NCBI GenBank assembly: GCA_026874595.1
Contig: CM049310.1
Coordinates: 82,309,056-82,373,055, forward strand
Direction: 5' to 3'
Length of the DNA: 64,000 bases
DNA from: Sipunculus nudus
Taxonomy: Eukaryota > Annelida > Sipuncula > Golfingiida > Sipunculidae
Position 1 is the first letter of the stretch; each line of letters begins with the position of its first letter. The translations under genes were made by a program, and so were the position numbers. Below are positions 1 to 12,638 of this stretch, in pieces. Under the pieces are notes generated by a model. It was not told where the DNA came from, ran no database searches, and was given only the letters and a program-made list of their open reading frames with translations.

Positions 1-2060
1 TTATCAGTTATCTGGTGTCAATATTGTCATGGCCAGGTGTATTTATAGATTTACTGCATATTCACAATCAGGGAGTGTTTTAAAATATATAATTAAAATG
101 TTTTTTTAATAGATGTTGGTCTTGATGTCAGGTTACCTTCAAAGCATTGTATAAAATAACAAAGTATACATATAAGTAAGACCTAACTTTGTTTCTTTAT
201 TGTAGCTTTATGTGAAGGATCGATGCTATATAAGTTATACACAACCCGTTTTAATTGATAGACATGTGTCTAATGTATCTCCGTATTGTTTGTTTAGACA
301 GAACCTGTATTAAAGCTCAAGCGGTATTGGTAAAATCCAATAGAAATAAATATGATTTAACCAACGTTTCGTTTACTCGTCAAGACAAGTGTAATACCGC
401 ACATGCTTGACATCCGTGAGCAAAACGTGCACGTTGAGTGAAGGGGTATCGGTCAAAACAAAATGTTTGTCACTGTCTATCAGTTTGTCAGGTTTTCGTT
501 TCTGTGGGATAACTTTCCTGAATATTATCCGATTTCATTCAAATTTTGGTCAGTGATTGCTCTCATGCATACCCTGTTTGGGGTTGGTTTTGGAGTGTCT
601 GGCTTCTGTCTGGCTGTTTCTCACTCTGTCTGTCCGTCCTTTATCAAGCATGAAAAACAAGATTCCAAGGCGGGGGGACATAAATTCCACGAATTTGCTT
701 GTACTGATTGTGACTGGCGTCATTTAATGGCTTTTTTTTTTAATTTCGGGTTATCATATCGTAGATATACCCTTTTCAACTCATAATGCACACATATTCA
801 CAGTGTATATTACTACACGAATGTATTGAGGAGATGAGAGTTTTCTTTGATTTTAAAATCTCAAGAATTCACTTTGGACAAAAAGAGATACTCCACGAGT
901 AAAAATCCTTTTTTGACATTTTTACAAATGATAAAAAAGCTAATATTTATATTACCAATCTTTCAATCAATAGTTTGCCTTTCGACTTGATTTGCTTAGA
1001 TAGTGTACATGGAATACCAATAACACACAGTGTTTATATAGGCATCTTGTTTGCAAAAATATCTAAGCCTGTGTATTTGACAAATTCCATTTTTGATTAA
1101 TGCCGTTCGATTGAATTCTTGAATTGATGAAAGTTAAAGTCCACATGTTGTTTTGTCGGATACGTATATTTTCTTCCCTGTTAATGCTCACATGTGCATT
1201 ATCACAACTCTAAGCGTATACATGTACAAAATAATGTTTAAATCTTCTTATCCGCAACACGTAATGAAGAATTAAAAAAGACATCGTTGTTTAACAATAT
1301 TACTTACCATAGGACACATTTTCGACGTGATTAAGTGATTTACGTGGTCTCTGTATCCTATAAATCATATTACCAAGGTTACCAGATATTCTGTTTCCAA
1401 CTTTTTGTGGTTTGTCTTGATAAAATAATGAGGTTTATGAGGCCTTGCAGCCTTCGTCTCGTAATTTCGTGACGGGAACAAATTTCATTTCGAGGAAATA
1501 TATGACAGATATAAATGGTTGAGGAAACAAGCGTACATCAATTTTCATGTTTCTAATATAATTTTTCCTGTCCTAACAAAAGGTGTCCATAAATATTATG
1601 ACAAATAAACTGGTTTCTGAGGTCTAGGGTTGGAGTTTAGGACTGAAAGCCGGGATATTGTGAGGCCGTGAGGGCTCTGCAAGATCAATGGAAAGTTCGT
1701 GCCACGTGTCTGTGTTTCATTCACAAGCGAGTGCGCCTTTAGGGGTTCCTCGGTTGAATGACCAATGGGGAAGATGTCAGTTGGTCAGGGGCAGTAGGCA
1801 CCAGGCCTCGTTAAAACCAGGATATAAAATGAGAGCAAGCTTATGCTACTGCCTTGTCACGTGGACTGTAACCGGAATGGAATTCACGCAAATCTGCATA
1901 GTTTGACATAAAAAATAGCATTAAAAATGGAGGCGGTTATGTACCTCCAGGAAAATAAATGTTAAAAGAAAATTAGCCAAACAGGAAACCCAGATGAACA
2001 AACACGAAGGTTAATATATTTTAATATGTTTAATTAGATAAGGCAAAGGGGCCAACAAAC
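1..2060. other. Intergenic, downstream of the minus-strand gene
   Basis: AT-rich sequence with no ORF resembling a known protein. Apart from a possible SINE relic at 1613-1690 I see no repeat shared with the rest of the window. Confidence 0.6.
1613..1690 (+). repeat. Possible decayed tRNA-derived SINE head
   Basis: The block around 1641-1668 (GGACTGAAAGCCGGGATATT and on) matches 21 of 25 positions of the tRNA-like SINE head at about 30890-30914. The B box is lost. Confidence 0.35.
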
Positions 2061-2065
2061 AATTG

Positions 2066-2071
2066 TTTATT
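2066..2071 (-). terminator. Polyadenylation signal AATAAA
   Basis: AATAAA on the minus strand, about 75 bases beyond the stop codon of the beta-helix membrane protein; the distance suits a short 3' UTR. Confidence 0.6.
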
Positions 2072-2144
2072 ATTTACATACATATTCTGCGTCACAATCT
2101 GATCTTTTACACTTGAGCATTTGTTTCAATCTTAATGTCTTCAA

Positions 2145-5100
2145 TTAGAAGCTGGTTCTGTTTTCATCCGTGGTGGGTACAACTGTTTTCGAGTGCATAA
2201 GGATTCGTTTTAAAATTAATAAGATGATTTTTACATTTAAGCACAGGATAATGATTATCATAACCCCTAACGGGAACCATAACATCAAGATATTTTCAAT
2301 TTCTTCAAAAACCTGCATCAGAGTAGCGTTTGGACCCTGCGGAATGTATTCCGCCGCCTCAAATCCAGCGCGCACTAAATTTAGTCCCCCGACAATGAGT
2401 AATGCGGCCGCGGACGCGCTTCCGGCCAAGTTGCCCTTTAAGTCCTTGTAGGGCAGAGCGTGGACGTGATGCAGAAGAATGATAAAACAGACAAGCATCA
2501 TACAGAGCAATCGCACTAGAGTGTCGTTAACAAACGTGAACAGTAATACCAGAACTAGGCGGCGACCGATTAGTATGCCCGCTCCACACAGAGGCCCAAG
2601 CCAGCGGCTCTCAATTTCTTTGAAGGGACCCTGAAGTACCGTTATAACAGCAGTGGCTTCCTGTGACAGCCCTTCGCTAGTTTTCTTAGGTTTCCTGCCA
2701 GACAGGCGAAGTCCAAGCCAGTACAAGACAAAGGGCGGCGGGAAGATGCAGCCGGTAAAGAACTGAAATATTGAAATCATCTGGTCTTTAATCAAGCCGG
2801 GGCCGATCAGCAGGACCAGTGAAAAAAGAACGAGGCAGCCACCAGCGTATCCCATAACTCCCAGCTGCCAGATCTCATAGCAGTCAACTGTCGCGTCAAT
2901 GAAGAGCACACGACGTCCAGCGATTGGGACACAGTTGAGCAGCGCGAAAGAGGTAGTGGCCAGCTTTTGGTAGGTAAATAGCATAGCCAGCATAAAACCT
3001 GTGCACAATCTTGTCATGAACGTCTTACTGTCCGAGGCCGCCTCCTCTGCGCCTCCCTCTGTGTCTTCCTGCTTGGTCACGTGACCGTTCTGATTACGCC
3101 TCATGGAGGCCCCCCTGCGGTGATTCCATAAATAAAGGCGATATACAAAGTACATAGCTATAAACAAAATTATTACATACGGGACCAGAAGCGCTTTTAC
3201 CAATAGTTTAGTAGAGGGCTTCATTCCAGGTACGAAGCAAACCCTTTCCATGAAATGAAACAGTTCTAAACGGAACTTGAAAAGTCCAGATAACACAACT
3301 TTCAGCAATCCTTTACTTTTGTTCTCCGCGGAAGCAAACACCGTTTTCACGTGCAGCAATTGCGCATCTTGGAAATAATAAAAGAGAATAATTAGAAAAG
3401 TTGCCCCGGTATCAGGGGCTGCAGGCTTCTCGGCTTCGGCAGCGGGAGGGGTAGATTCATGTTCTATCTCAGATGATTGCGACTGAGGTCTCTCCGTTAG
3501 TAATATTACATTGTTGCTGACCGCGAATCTCTCTTCATCCCTCTTCCCTTGTAAAGGGCTGCGGGACTGATCGTCATCTGAACCTCTTGGTTTCCTATTA
3601 CTTGAGTTAGTACGGATCATTTTACGTATATCTTTAAGCTGCATCGGTTGGACCAACATAAAGTCACGAGCGTCCTTCTGGAAAAGCAGGAACAGAGTAT
3701 AGATAGCCCCAGATGCCAAGGCGAACGGCCAGAGCCAAGTAGAGTCGCACGTGTCATCTGGCACACAATGAGAAGAAAACAGCGCCTCGGAGTAACCGCG
3801 GATACATTCGGAACATAGCGGCCCCGTGCGATAAGAAGCGCACGTGTTATATGAGTCACATTGGGTTGACGTGCAACAGTAACCTTTTGGACAATGCTGA
3901 AACTTTATATTATCTCGATGCTGGTATCCCCAGAAGTTAGGGACAGCAGTTATTCCATTCAAACACTTCCCCCCATAAGGACAATCGATACATGAGATGT
4001 CTTGATACACAGAAGTTCCGGGGTAGGTAGTTTTGGGTTCAGACCCATTAATAAGCAAAGTAAAATAATCGAACTCTCGATTAGTGGAGTTATATTGGAG
4101 GTATCCGTGATCCAGGCTGTATCGGTTTCGAGGGCAGGATTCGCAATAATACGAAAGCTGGTCGAGCAAATAGGATCGTCGAAGTCCCTCTTGCATGACG
4201 CCATACGCTGACGTATTGGTCACTCGGAGTCTGTGTCCAACGGGACAGTGGATTTGTACCCTGGTAACGTTCATGGTCCAGTGATCGCCACTGTGACGTA
4301 AAACTGCCACGTGATTCAAGGCGGCTTTAATATACAACCGTGTTCCTACCAACTCTACCTTTCCATTAGAATACAAAATGTCACCTTGCAGAGAGTGCAA
4401 ATCACGTTCAGAGTTGGAAAAGTCCACGTCGAAAATTTTAACAGTACTTTCACGATCAACGAAAATGGCACCTCCTAAAAGACTGGCGGTGTTATTTTGG
4501 AAAGTGCAGTCTCTCAAGACCATGTGGCCTTTCTGAGCCCTGACAGCGCCACCTTTGCCTACGAAAGATATGACGCCTTTGCAGCATTCACTGTACACCC
4601 TGACCTCGTTTCCACGGATAGAGAAAGAATCTTTAAAACCTTCTACGATTTCTTTGCGGTAGCTCCCAGCTGCGTTTGAATCAAATGTAGTGTTAGTGAA
4701 ATAAGCTGTAGTATTGGGTGTCGTCAATGATAAAACGCCAGCGCCGGCATGCATGGCTACGTTACCCTCAAACAATGAGTCGTCTACAGTTATCGAATCA
4801 AACGCACCAATCAAGGTCAGACCTCTTTCGTTATTTCTGAAGACTGAATTCCGAATAGCCAAGCTGACGTTACTGTCCACAACACCTCGATATGTCAAAG
4901 ATCGTACCAAGACTGCCGCTTCGTATAAGTTACGTACAGCCAAGATCGGGTCTGGGTTTAACTGGTTCTCAAACAGGCAGTTATTTATAGTTACATTCGA
5001 ACCCTGTTTATTGCTTATTTTAATCAGAAACCCTGCGTGGACCTTCTTTGACCACTTCTGTGACGAAACGACCGTATCATCCAAATCGACGGTTGATACT

Positions 5101-5692
5101 CGGTATGACGTGACATCTATATGCGTTTGGTAGAAATGTGACGAACGGACCGCGAACTTAAGATTTCCTGATTCGATAATCAGCTCCCCACTTGTTTGAC
5201 ATTCTCCGGTTTCATTACAAAGCACGTAACCTATCCATGTGCTATCAACCATATTAAAACCAACGTCTTTGCGGACAGGGGTAATTTTTAATTTCGAGTT
5301 CTCGAAAGTACAGTTGACTATAGATACATTGATGCTCGAGGCCTTTATCAATGAATTTATCACAAACAGGTTCTCAAAATGTACTCGCATCAGGGGTTCA
5401 TCTTCGGGCTCTATCTTCAGGAGGTCATATTGTTCAGAGCTTCCCTCGCATCCGATCCGGACTCCAGGCTCCTCCCCGACAACCCGTAAAGGTTTTGACA
5501 CGTTAATCATATTTATTTCACACAAGACATCTTCCGTTTCGTCAAGGGGGTTTAACAGGAAGATCTCTATTCCTCCATCTACCTCCGCAAAGCCGTTGGA
5601 CAATGTCGCACACGGAGACGTCCGCAACCGTCCGCATCCTGGATCCGTCGTTCCTGCCACGGACACGTAGATCCTGGTATACTCTTCTTCAC
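2145..5692 (-). CDS. 3' exon of a large cell-surface protein: beta-helix (Pmp-like repeats), Cys-rich stalk, polytopic membrane domain
   Basis: Open for 3.5 kb and ending at TAA (2145-2147). Residues about 1-460 (from the GTG at 5666) carry beta-helix rungs with FxxN motifs (FENS, FENQ, FRNN, FEGN, FDSN, FQNN) and GGAV/GGAI, the pattern of chlamydial polymorphic membrane protein repeats. There are many NxT/NxS sites, as in a secreted ectodomain. Residues about 474-640 are Cys-rich (CESC, CIDC, CPYGGKC, CSEC). Hydrophobic segments follow near 643-662, 755-767, 821-845, 885-905, 935-957, 963-985, 1027-1046, 1050-1070, 1083-1097 and 1127-1152, with a charged low-complexity loop at about 680-755. 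There is no ATG or signal peptide at the 5' end. Reading continues upstream as EEEYTRIYVSV to an acceptor (TTTTCATTTTAG) just before 5692, and an in-frame stop lies beyond it. So this is an internal-to-terminal exon needing a phase-1 upstream exon. Likely a plasma-membrane protein; ligand and function unknown. The C-terminal half recalls the polytopic domains of TRP-like/Flc proteins, which is inference only. Confidence 0.88.
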
Positions 5693-5893
5693 CTAAAATG
5701 AAAAATTCTTAGATACATTTTTTCTTATTACAGATAAAATTCGGTGAAATTACTATACCAAATAAAAGAAGACACCAACAGTATAAGACAATATCATACT
5801 ATAATATGTGAATAGGAGTTGGATAACGTCAGGCTGTTAATATATATGTGTTAAATCAACTGATCCCTTTTGAAAGCGAGTAAAACTCCAGGA

Positions 5894-5906
5894 CCCCCCC
5901 CCCCCC
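5894..5906. repeat. Poly-C tract (13 C)
   Basis: Uninterrupted homopolymer. Similar C or G tracts recur at 7621-7635, 14941-14955, 15006-15019, 29527-29539, 31021-31034, 36976-36987, 58462-58474 and 60677-60689. Confidence 0.9.
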
Positions 5907-5929
5907 TCTCGTTTGTTTGGTTCCTGGCC

Positions 5930-6060
5930 ATGTGGCAGAAATATGTTTGAAATTTGAAGCTGGATGCAAAATGCGATGCAACGCTGTCATTGGTCAGATT
6001 ACAATTCTTTGCTATGTGCGCACTCTAGTGTTCGAACCCAGAAAACCTTGCTATACAAAG
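5930..6060 (+). repeat. Dispersed repeat family A, copy 1
   Basis: Shares AGCTGGATGCAAAATGCGAT, a GCTATGTGC-like block before CTAGTG, and AACCTTGCTATACAAAGCA with 56190-56305, in the same order and orientation. The segment ends CTCTAGTG, the complement of CACTAG; see copy 2. Confidence 0.6.
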
Positions 6061-9000
6061 CAAGCTGCGTGAGAAGCGCAAATGCCGCGTTCATTTTAAT
6101 TTTCTCCAAACTTTGATTATGACGGTAATACATCTCCATACTGTAGAAGATTCTACTGTCCCGACAATCAGCGGCACTGTTGATCGATTCTCAGTCTAGT
6201 AAAATATGGCCGGAGATAATTGATATTTGACCCTTGTGATTAAAACACCGTAGACACAGTAGTCCCAGCGGTACTCTATATATTATGACAACAAGGCATT
6301 TGAGAAAGATGGCATTGTTCCGGGAACCGGGCCAGCCAGCTGATGATCTCGGCCATGTGATAGCCTCCTTATTAATTTCCCAGCCTATTATAGTTAAGAA
6401 ATTGAATGTCAACCGCATTAAGAAGGAGTGGGTATTTATCTGTGTGTCGCTCAGCCGGATCTATGGTCTCCATGATGGCAAATAATACTTAAAAGGCTTG
6501 CGGAGACGTGGAAAGAAAAACCATCAACGCCCAGACAAGGTAATGCCTTGGCGAAAAATTTACCTCCCCCTACATAACTAGGGGCCTTAGCCCGCCAACG
6601 GTAATCGGTCTGCTGAATACTGGAGAATCTTTAGGAGAGAGTTCCCCCGGCGGGACGCAGATGTAATGATTGGCCCTATTGCTGAAGGAAGAAACCCAAG
6701 GAAGCCTTTCACGGTAATTCGGTAAACTGAAGCTTAGTCTAAGGTGGAACGTATACATAGCTTACGACTTACGCGGAATCAATTAATTATCGTTAGGTTT
6801 ATCACTGATACAAAAAAATGTGCTTCTTGATGCCTTTTCGGTGCAAATGAAGGTGTTACGCACTCGATTAAACTGGTTAGCTCTTCAAATATATCATATA
6901 ATTGACCTGACTACAGCATGAATATACAGGGATTCCTATCTAACGTATATCTGAATTTCTGTAATCTAGGAAAAGCCTCTCCTTTCCAAGGTAATTCATT
7001 TCATTTAATAAACAGGTCGTATATATGTGAATGCAACTGAAGAATACTAGCCTTATATTACTCTGATTACCTGAACAATGATATAAATTGTATCTTAGTT
7101 TTTATTTTATAATACGGAAACAGCCCCATACAGATCTTCTAGGTTATAAGAAAAATGACTACATAGCAGGGTTTGCATTTGACCAAGGTAAAACCTAGGT
7201 TAAAATATTTTACCAAGGTGTTTCATGTGTTTCACCCTGGGTTTTGCCCAGTTTATTTCCCAGGATTTCTCCTTTTCTATTGGCTTTAACAAGCAGGACT
7301 GGTGCTTAGTTTCTTTTTGACTGGTCGGTAAATGTTATACACATATTTTGTATTTGTTAGCAACTCAAGTGGCTCTGACCACGTGACCCCTGATCAAAGG
7401 ATGTTATTTACTACTAATTAAAAATTACAATACCTAGTTAATTAATAGTGATTTTAGTTATGCATTGCAACGACATTTAAATTTTCCCGCACCACTCACT
7501 TATTTAAATGATGGAATGACTATTTTATCACTCATCAATCCGTTCTTTACAGCACCATGAATGGAATATAGACCTTCACTCGATCAAGATGGGCTGGGTA
7601 ATGGGGGTAATAAACCCTAACCCCCCCCCCCCCCCTTACTCTCGGTCACTATGTTTTCTAGCCCTAGCTGCCGTGCTCTCTTCCTAAAGGCGTCACTATC
7701 CCCGCTGTGAGAGAGCTCTGGTAAAAGGTGTTTGAAAACTGGCGACATTTCAAAATTTGACAAATTGATATGAGTTCAAACATTTTTTCCAATATGGTAG
7801 CATAATAAACCACCTAAACATCGTTATGTCGCTTAAACAATCGAATCAGGTAGGTTTCTATCTAAGGCAGTAGAAACCGACATGTCTGGTTGGTATTTCC
7901 TTGGCATTCCCCCGAATAAAACCCCATACCCGTCATAAACCTCCAGCGCTGGGTCAAATCTGTTGTGTTTACCATTGGCATTCATGACATTCTGTATGGA
8001 GAATGATGCATCATACGCGCCACCTGGTGGTTGTCCCAAATTTAGGAACAACCATGAAGCCCAGAGAAGCTAAACCTGGATACGGTTCAGGCATGTCAGT
8101 CAAGGATGTCAGCGACAATCTTTTTCTGTCTGAGAATGCACCATGGTCAGTATCCCTGTCATACACACAATATTGGATTTTTTTTGTTCGGTACAGGATT
8201 TGCGTTCTAGCGTTTTCCTGCAGCTTTTTATGTTGCATTTGTTTTCCATGATTCCATATCAATGGTTAATTATACCAAACGACAGCAATAATGTGGAATT
8301 CGACTGTGGAGTCTACATTCTTTGGAATAAGGTAAAGTTAAAATATCTGTGACCTAAGACTAAAATTGATCCCGTACTACAGTTTTTGAATATCAGCCAT
8401 ATTGGAATTAAAACAGAAAATGGCCGGAAAAAATAAAATAAAAATAGATAAATTTGAAAGCGATGGTTTTGCATTTGAACCTTAGTAGATCCACCCACTT
8501 TTTAACCAAAATATGAATTTAGATAAATTCATCGACCCCTGTTAGCCTCTCCGTCCTACCGGGGGCAGGGGGCTTAATAAAATATATTTCCTAGACATCT
8601 TTTGTTCTCCACTGGGAAAAAAATCCTGGATCCGCAAATATGAAAGTATTCATATACGGCATTTGTATGAATACCGACGTAATCTGTAACAGAAGGAAAC
8701 ACTAGTCTATGCAAACGATGAACAGCGAGCAATGAAACCCATACGGATGATACGCGAGCGAGCGTAAAACAGTCGTTGTAAGGTACCGGCAAAGAAACAT
8801 GGAACCATTTCCATATATTGTTACCGTTGGTAGACCTCCGGAGAACTACCGATATGCGAATATATTCATAAAGAAGAAAGCGCATTTATATTGGAAACCT
8901 GGTTTGGATGGGATATAAAACGCCGGGGGAATAACCGCATAGTTCATCCTGGAACGGGCATATAAGCGCACGGGAGATCATACGGAATCGAGGGACGCCA

Positions 9001-10124
9001 ATAGAATAATGACTCCGCGTTCTCCGGCCCCAGAGAGAAAAGCTACAGTTTAATAATCTCACAATCAATGCTAATAAATCCTGATTTAATATTCTGTATT
9101 CACGTTAGACATGTTTAATTCTCGGGAGCCACGTCAAATTCTGACATAACCGGAGGGACCAACAACAACGTGGGCTATTTAATAGAACAAATGCGGGAAT
9201 CGCCCGGAGCGAGCACTGACAAAAGGCAACCCCGTCAATGTCGTGAAAAGGTACTCTTTGAAAATACCAATGTGTTTGGATCGCATTTCTAACTAGTCCC
9301 ATCATTGCCTCAACAGTGTTGAAAATGTTTCATTATGTGACTTTTGTCACCAGAATGTCAAACAATCGAGCCAGGAGACTGGGATAAACCTGGGCGGAAA
9401 CGCCACACAATGGGACGGCCTGCATAATGCAGGTTGCGGCGGGGCCGTAACAGAGCACAACGCACTGAAATATTAACTGTCCTTTCAAGACCCGCCCTAA
9501 CTAATCTTCTTTGATTGTAACATAACTACTTTGGAAGGACAGGCCGGTAATAAACTCAGTTTTTTGTTGGTAGTTCGGGTTAGCAGCACGTCAATAGCAG
9601 CCTGAGATAGAAAGATTCGTCGATTTTGGGGCCCTGGCAGTCATATACTTACATTTACCAGTACAGTATATTCCTTGGACGTCGATCTGTGTGTCAGTTC
9701 AGCCACTTTTTAAGATTTATAGACCTATAAATCATAATTGCTGGTATCTGATTATAGTTCCTGCGTGGAAATAAAACGTAATTGAGAGAATAACATCTAG
9801 TTCACTGTGTTTAGCGTTATTCCTGCGCCATGCAGCGGATCTCGCCAGCGAGACTTTAAATAAAGCTTTCATTTCGACTAAACCCGCAGCGAACAGTGCT
9901 TTGCGTACATTTTGTTTCGTATTATGTGTGTAGAGTTGTATATCACTGCAGGTCTGATTATACAAACAATGTACCCGTGTCTGCAGATCCCCGAATTCCG
10001 AATATTTACTCTTATGGTTTTACTTTTTTATATATATTTTAACTCGTATATTGACTAAATTTTTTTCCTGAACACATTCACAGAATCCCCTCCGGCAAAT
10101 CTAGGTAAATATTGCCACCGTGAT

Positions 10125-10128
<4 letters not shown>
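6061..10128. other. Gene-free intronic stretch
   Basis: No coding exon recognised. It has a C15 tract at 7621-7635 and a moderately GC-richer part at 8600-9500 holding short ORFs on both strands with no recognisable domain. The 7.15-7.28 kb part repeats short ACCAAGGTAAAACC/ACCAAGGTGTTTC-like words but forms no clear element. Confidence 0.5.
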
Positions 10129-10162
<34 letters not shown>

Positions 10163-10217
10163 CGAGAGAGAGAGAGAGAGAAACACACAGATGGGCAGAC
10201 TGACAGAGTGCGTTTAT

Positions 10218-10283
<66 letters not shown>
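10129..10283. repeat. Compound (GA)n / (GT)n microsatellite
   Basis: (GA)n blocks at 10129-10180 and 10232-10283 flank a short (GT)7 at about 10219-10232. Ser/Leu-rich frames across it are artefacts. Confidence 0.95.
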
Positions 10284-11373
10284 TATATACATGGACAACC
10301 TTTACGTTTGGAATAGAACTGTAGCTTATTGTGTTGTGCAGTAAATGTACCATATTAAAATAAATATACTGCATAATACACGTGACTTTATGAACACCTG
10401 ACTGACGTATCCACGTTGATAATGAGAGAACCTCCGGCTTGTTTTTAACCCTAACCTAGTGCATACCTTTTAGTAAATTAAAGTGTTCACTGGTTTACAT
10501 GTAAAGAAACCCGGACTTGAGGGGTGTATTAGTCTAATTTGATTGCGAGTGCAGCCGGCTGGGAACCTGGCATCTGCGGGATGCTGCGGGCTATATTGCC
10601 ATCGGATGTCAATGATAGATGGCCCTAGCCAAGACTCATCCTCTAGTCTTTGGCTGCTCCGTTCCTTAATAGCCCTGGATGGGCTGGGAAAGCATGGGGG
10701 TCAAGAGAGCCTGATCAGCATGTAGCCCCGACCGCGGCGGTAACATTATGAATGGGACGTGTGCTACGTTAATCTTGAGAGACAAGAATTAATTACTTCG
10801 ATAGCCACCCTATCAGCTGTCCCTGAAATTTTTATGGTCGGCGCCGACTCCCTTACATTAACCTGGTAGCTAGTTTCCCTGACTTATATTGCCTGCGACT
10901 AATCTGTTGACCATAGAGGAAAATTAAACATTCACCATCTAATCATCATAAATCTTAATAATATTGGTGGGATCTTTCTTTGCTCGGTGATGTGAACGAG
11001 TCTGATAAGACTGCATTTTAATGTTCAAAATTGCTTTTTCCCATTTTCTGCCTTATCGTCCATTAGGTAAAGCGGGACTCTGTTTTATTATAACCAATTT
11101 TATTTTTAGCGCAGCTGACTGCAACTCATCTGAACTTGAAACTTTTAATTTAATTCGGATCCACTGAGGACAGTGAAAATTCTTCTTAAAAACCCTGAAT
11201 AAGTTCAATGTGACCCATATTCTGTGAGCATTCATTCAAGGTTCCTTAAACGGGCATAATCATGAGCGATGCCTATTCTTTGACACTATCTATTCACTTT
11301 TGCTTTATACAACAGTTTCCATGCAAAATCATCCCAGCACACGGTATCAGTGCCTCCTCCCGAGTCGTTTAAC
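10284..11373. other. Gene-free intronic stretch
   Basis: No repeat or exon recognised. The part at 10540-10910 is GC-richer than its surroundings, without a coding signature; a conserved non-coding element is possible but unsupported. Confidence 0.45.
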
Positions 11374-11660
11374 ACCTTGTTATGGTACTACGTGTAAGTA
11401 AACACAGTCCAAGTGTGTTTGTTTACAATAACAAGGCCGCATGACCAGAGGTCCAATTTTGCGCAAACGCGACAGATCTCAAACAATGTGTAGTCCAAAC
11501 TGGAACATACGTGGACCTTTATGCCACTTGTTACCTGATTGATAAGTGTTGTGGCCCAGCAAATGCACGGAGTCCCACGTGTTCTGTTTATGTTGATGCC
11601 TGTGATCGCCCCCGGTCCTCTGTTTTTAACACCATGTACAAGAGTAAGCCAAAAGTTTAA
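11374..11660 (+). repeat. Dispersed repeat family G, copy 1
   Basis: Starts TTGTTATGGTACTACGTGTA, then GTAAAC...GTTTACAATAACAA, which folds back on the start, then a block reading GCATGACCAGAGGTCCAATT and a TTTTGCGCA...CGCGACAGATC stretch. The same order is seen at 30406, 45493 and, inverted, 33425. Confidence 0.65.
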
Positions 11661-11679
11661 GGGCAATTCTCAGGGCGAG

Positions 11680-12370
11680 TTTTCAGTAACGATACTGGAC
11701 GAGCTGTCAGTGACAACACTGGGGGCTTTCAGTAACAATACTGAACGAGCTGTCAGTAACAATTCTGGACGAGCTGTCAGTAACAATACTAGACGAGCTG
11801 TCAGTAACAATACTGGACGAGCTATCAGTAAAAATACTAGGCGAGCTGTCAGTAACAATACTAGACGAGCTGTTAGTAACAATACTGGACGAGCTGTCAG
11901 TTACAACACTGGAGGAGCCGTCAGTAACAATACTGGACGAGCTGTCAGTAACAATACTGGAGGAGCTATCAGTAACAATACTGAACGAGCTGTCAGTAAC
12001 AATACTAGACGAGCTGTTAGTAACAATACTGGACGAGCTATCAGTGAAAAAACTGGAGGAGCTGTTAGTAACAATACTGGACGAGCTGTCAGTAACAATA
12101 CCAGACGAGCTGTCAGTAACAATACTGGACGAGCTGTCAGTAAAAATACTGGACGACCTGTCAGTAACAATACCAGACGAGCTGTCAGTAACAATACTGG
12201 ACGAGCTATCAGATACAATACTAGACGAGCTGTCAGTAACAATACTGGACGAACTGTCAGTAACAATACTGGATGAGCTGTCAGTAACAATACTGGACAA
12301 ACTGTCAGTGACAATACTGGATGAGCTGTCAGAGACAGATCTGGATAAGACGTCACTGGCAGCACTGGAC
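11680..12370 (+). repeat. 24-bp minisatellite, about 28 copies
   Basis: Unit of 24 bp beginning AGTAACAATACTGGACGAGC and closing TGTC. Because 24 is a multiple of 3, several frames on both strands stay open and give 8-residue peptide repeats (AVSNNTGR and LSVTILDE on plus, DSSSSIVT on minus). I see no start context, splice site or conserved flanks that would make these real proteins. Copies differ by point changes and are least diverged in the middle. Confidence 0.9.
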
Positions 12371-12638
12371 TGATTATAAGAGACAGCACTTGGTTGACAG
12401 CATCTGGACTGTTTGTCAGCCAAAACAATGGACTGACTGTCTGTTACATCTCTGGACTGGTGGTCAGTAACAGCATTTGACTATTAGCCAATAACATTAC
12501 TTGACGTGTAGTCAGATCCTTGAACTAGTTGCCAGTAAGAACTCTTGACTGGCTTTAGGTATTATTATTGAACTGACTTTCAGAAAGAATTCTTGGCTGG
12601 CTTTAGGTATTATCATTGAACTGGCTGCCATAACTTTT
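12371..12638 (+). repeat. Decayed flank of the 24-bp minisatellite
   Basis: Degenerate units such as CAGTAACAGCATTTGACT and CAGTAAGAACTCTTGACT continue the 24/48-bp rhythm with a changed core (TTGACTGGCTTTAGGTATTA). Confidence 0.6.

Noticed and set aside
4002-5670. Several plus-strand ORFs opposite the large exon (for example 5239-5670).
   Set aside because: Shadows of the minus-strand coding exon, without their own support.
8740-8920. A small plus-strand frame reading MEPFPYIVTVGRPPENYRYA looked protein-like.
   Set aside because: Only about 40 codons, no splice signals, and the opposite strand is open too.
11539-12276. A 245-codon plus ORF of NNTGRAVS repeats, and a 238-codon antisense ORF of DSSSSIVT repeats, looked like secreted low-complexity proteins.
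   Set aside because: Both follow from a 24-bp tandem repeat whose length is a multiple of 3. No signal peptide, conserved flank or splice context supports them.
11680-12370. Regular short units suggested a CRISPR-like array.
   Set aside because: The repeats are contiguous without unique spacers, and the genome is eukaryotic.
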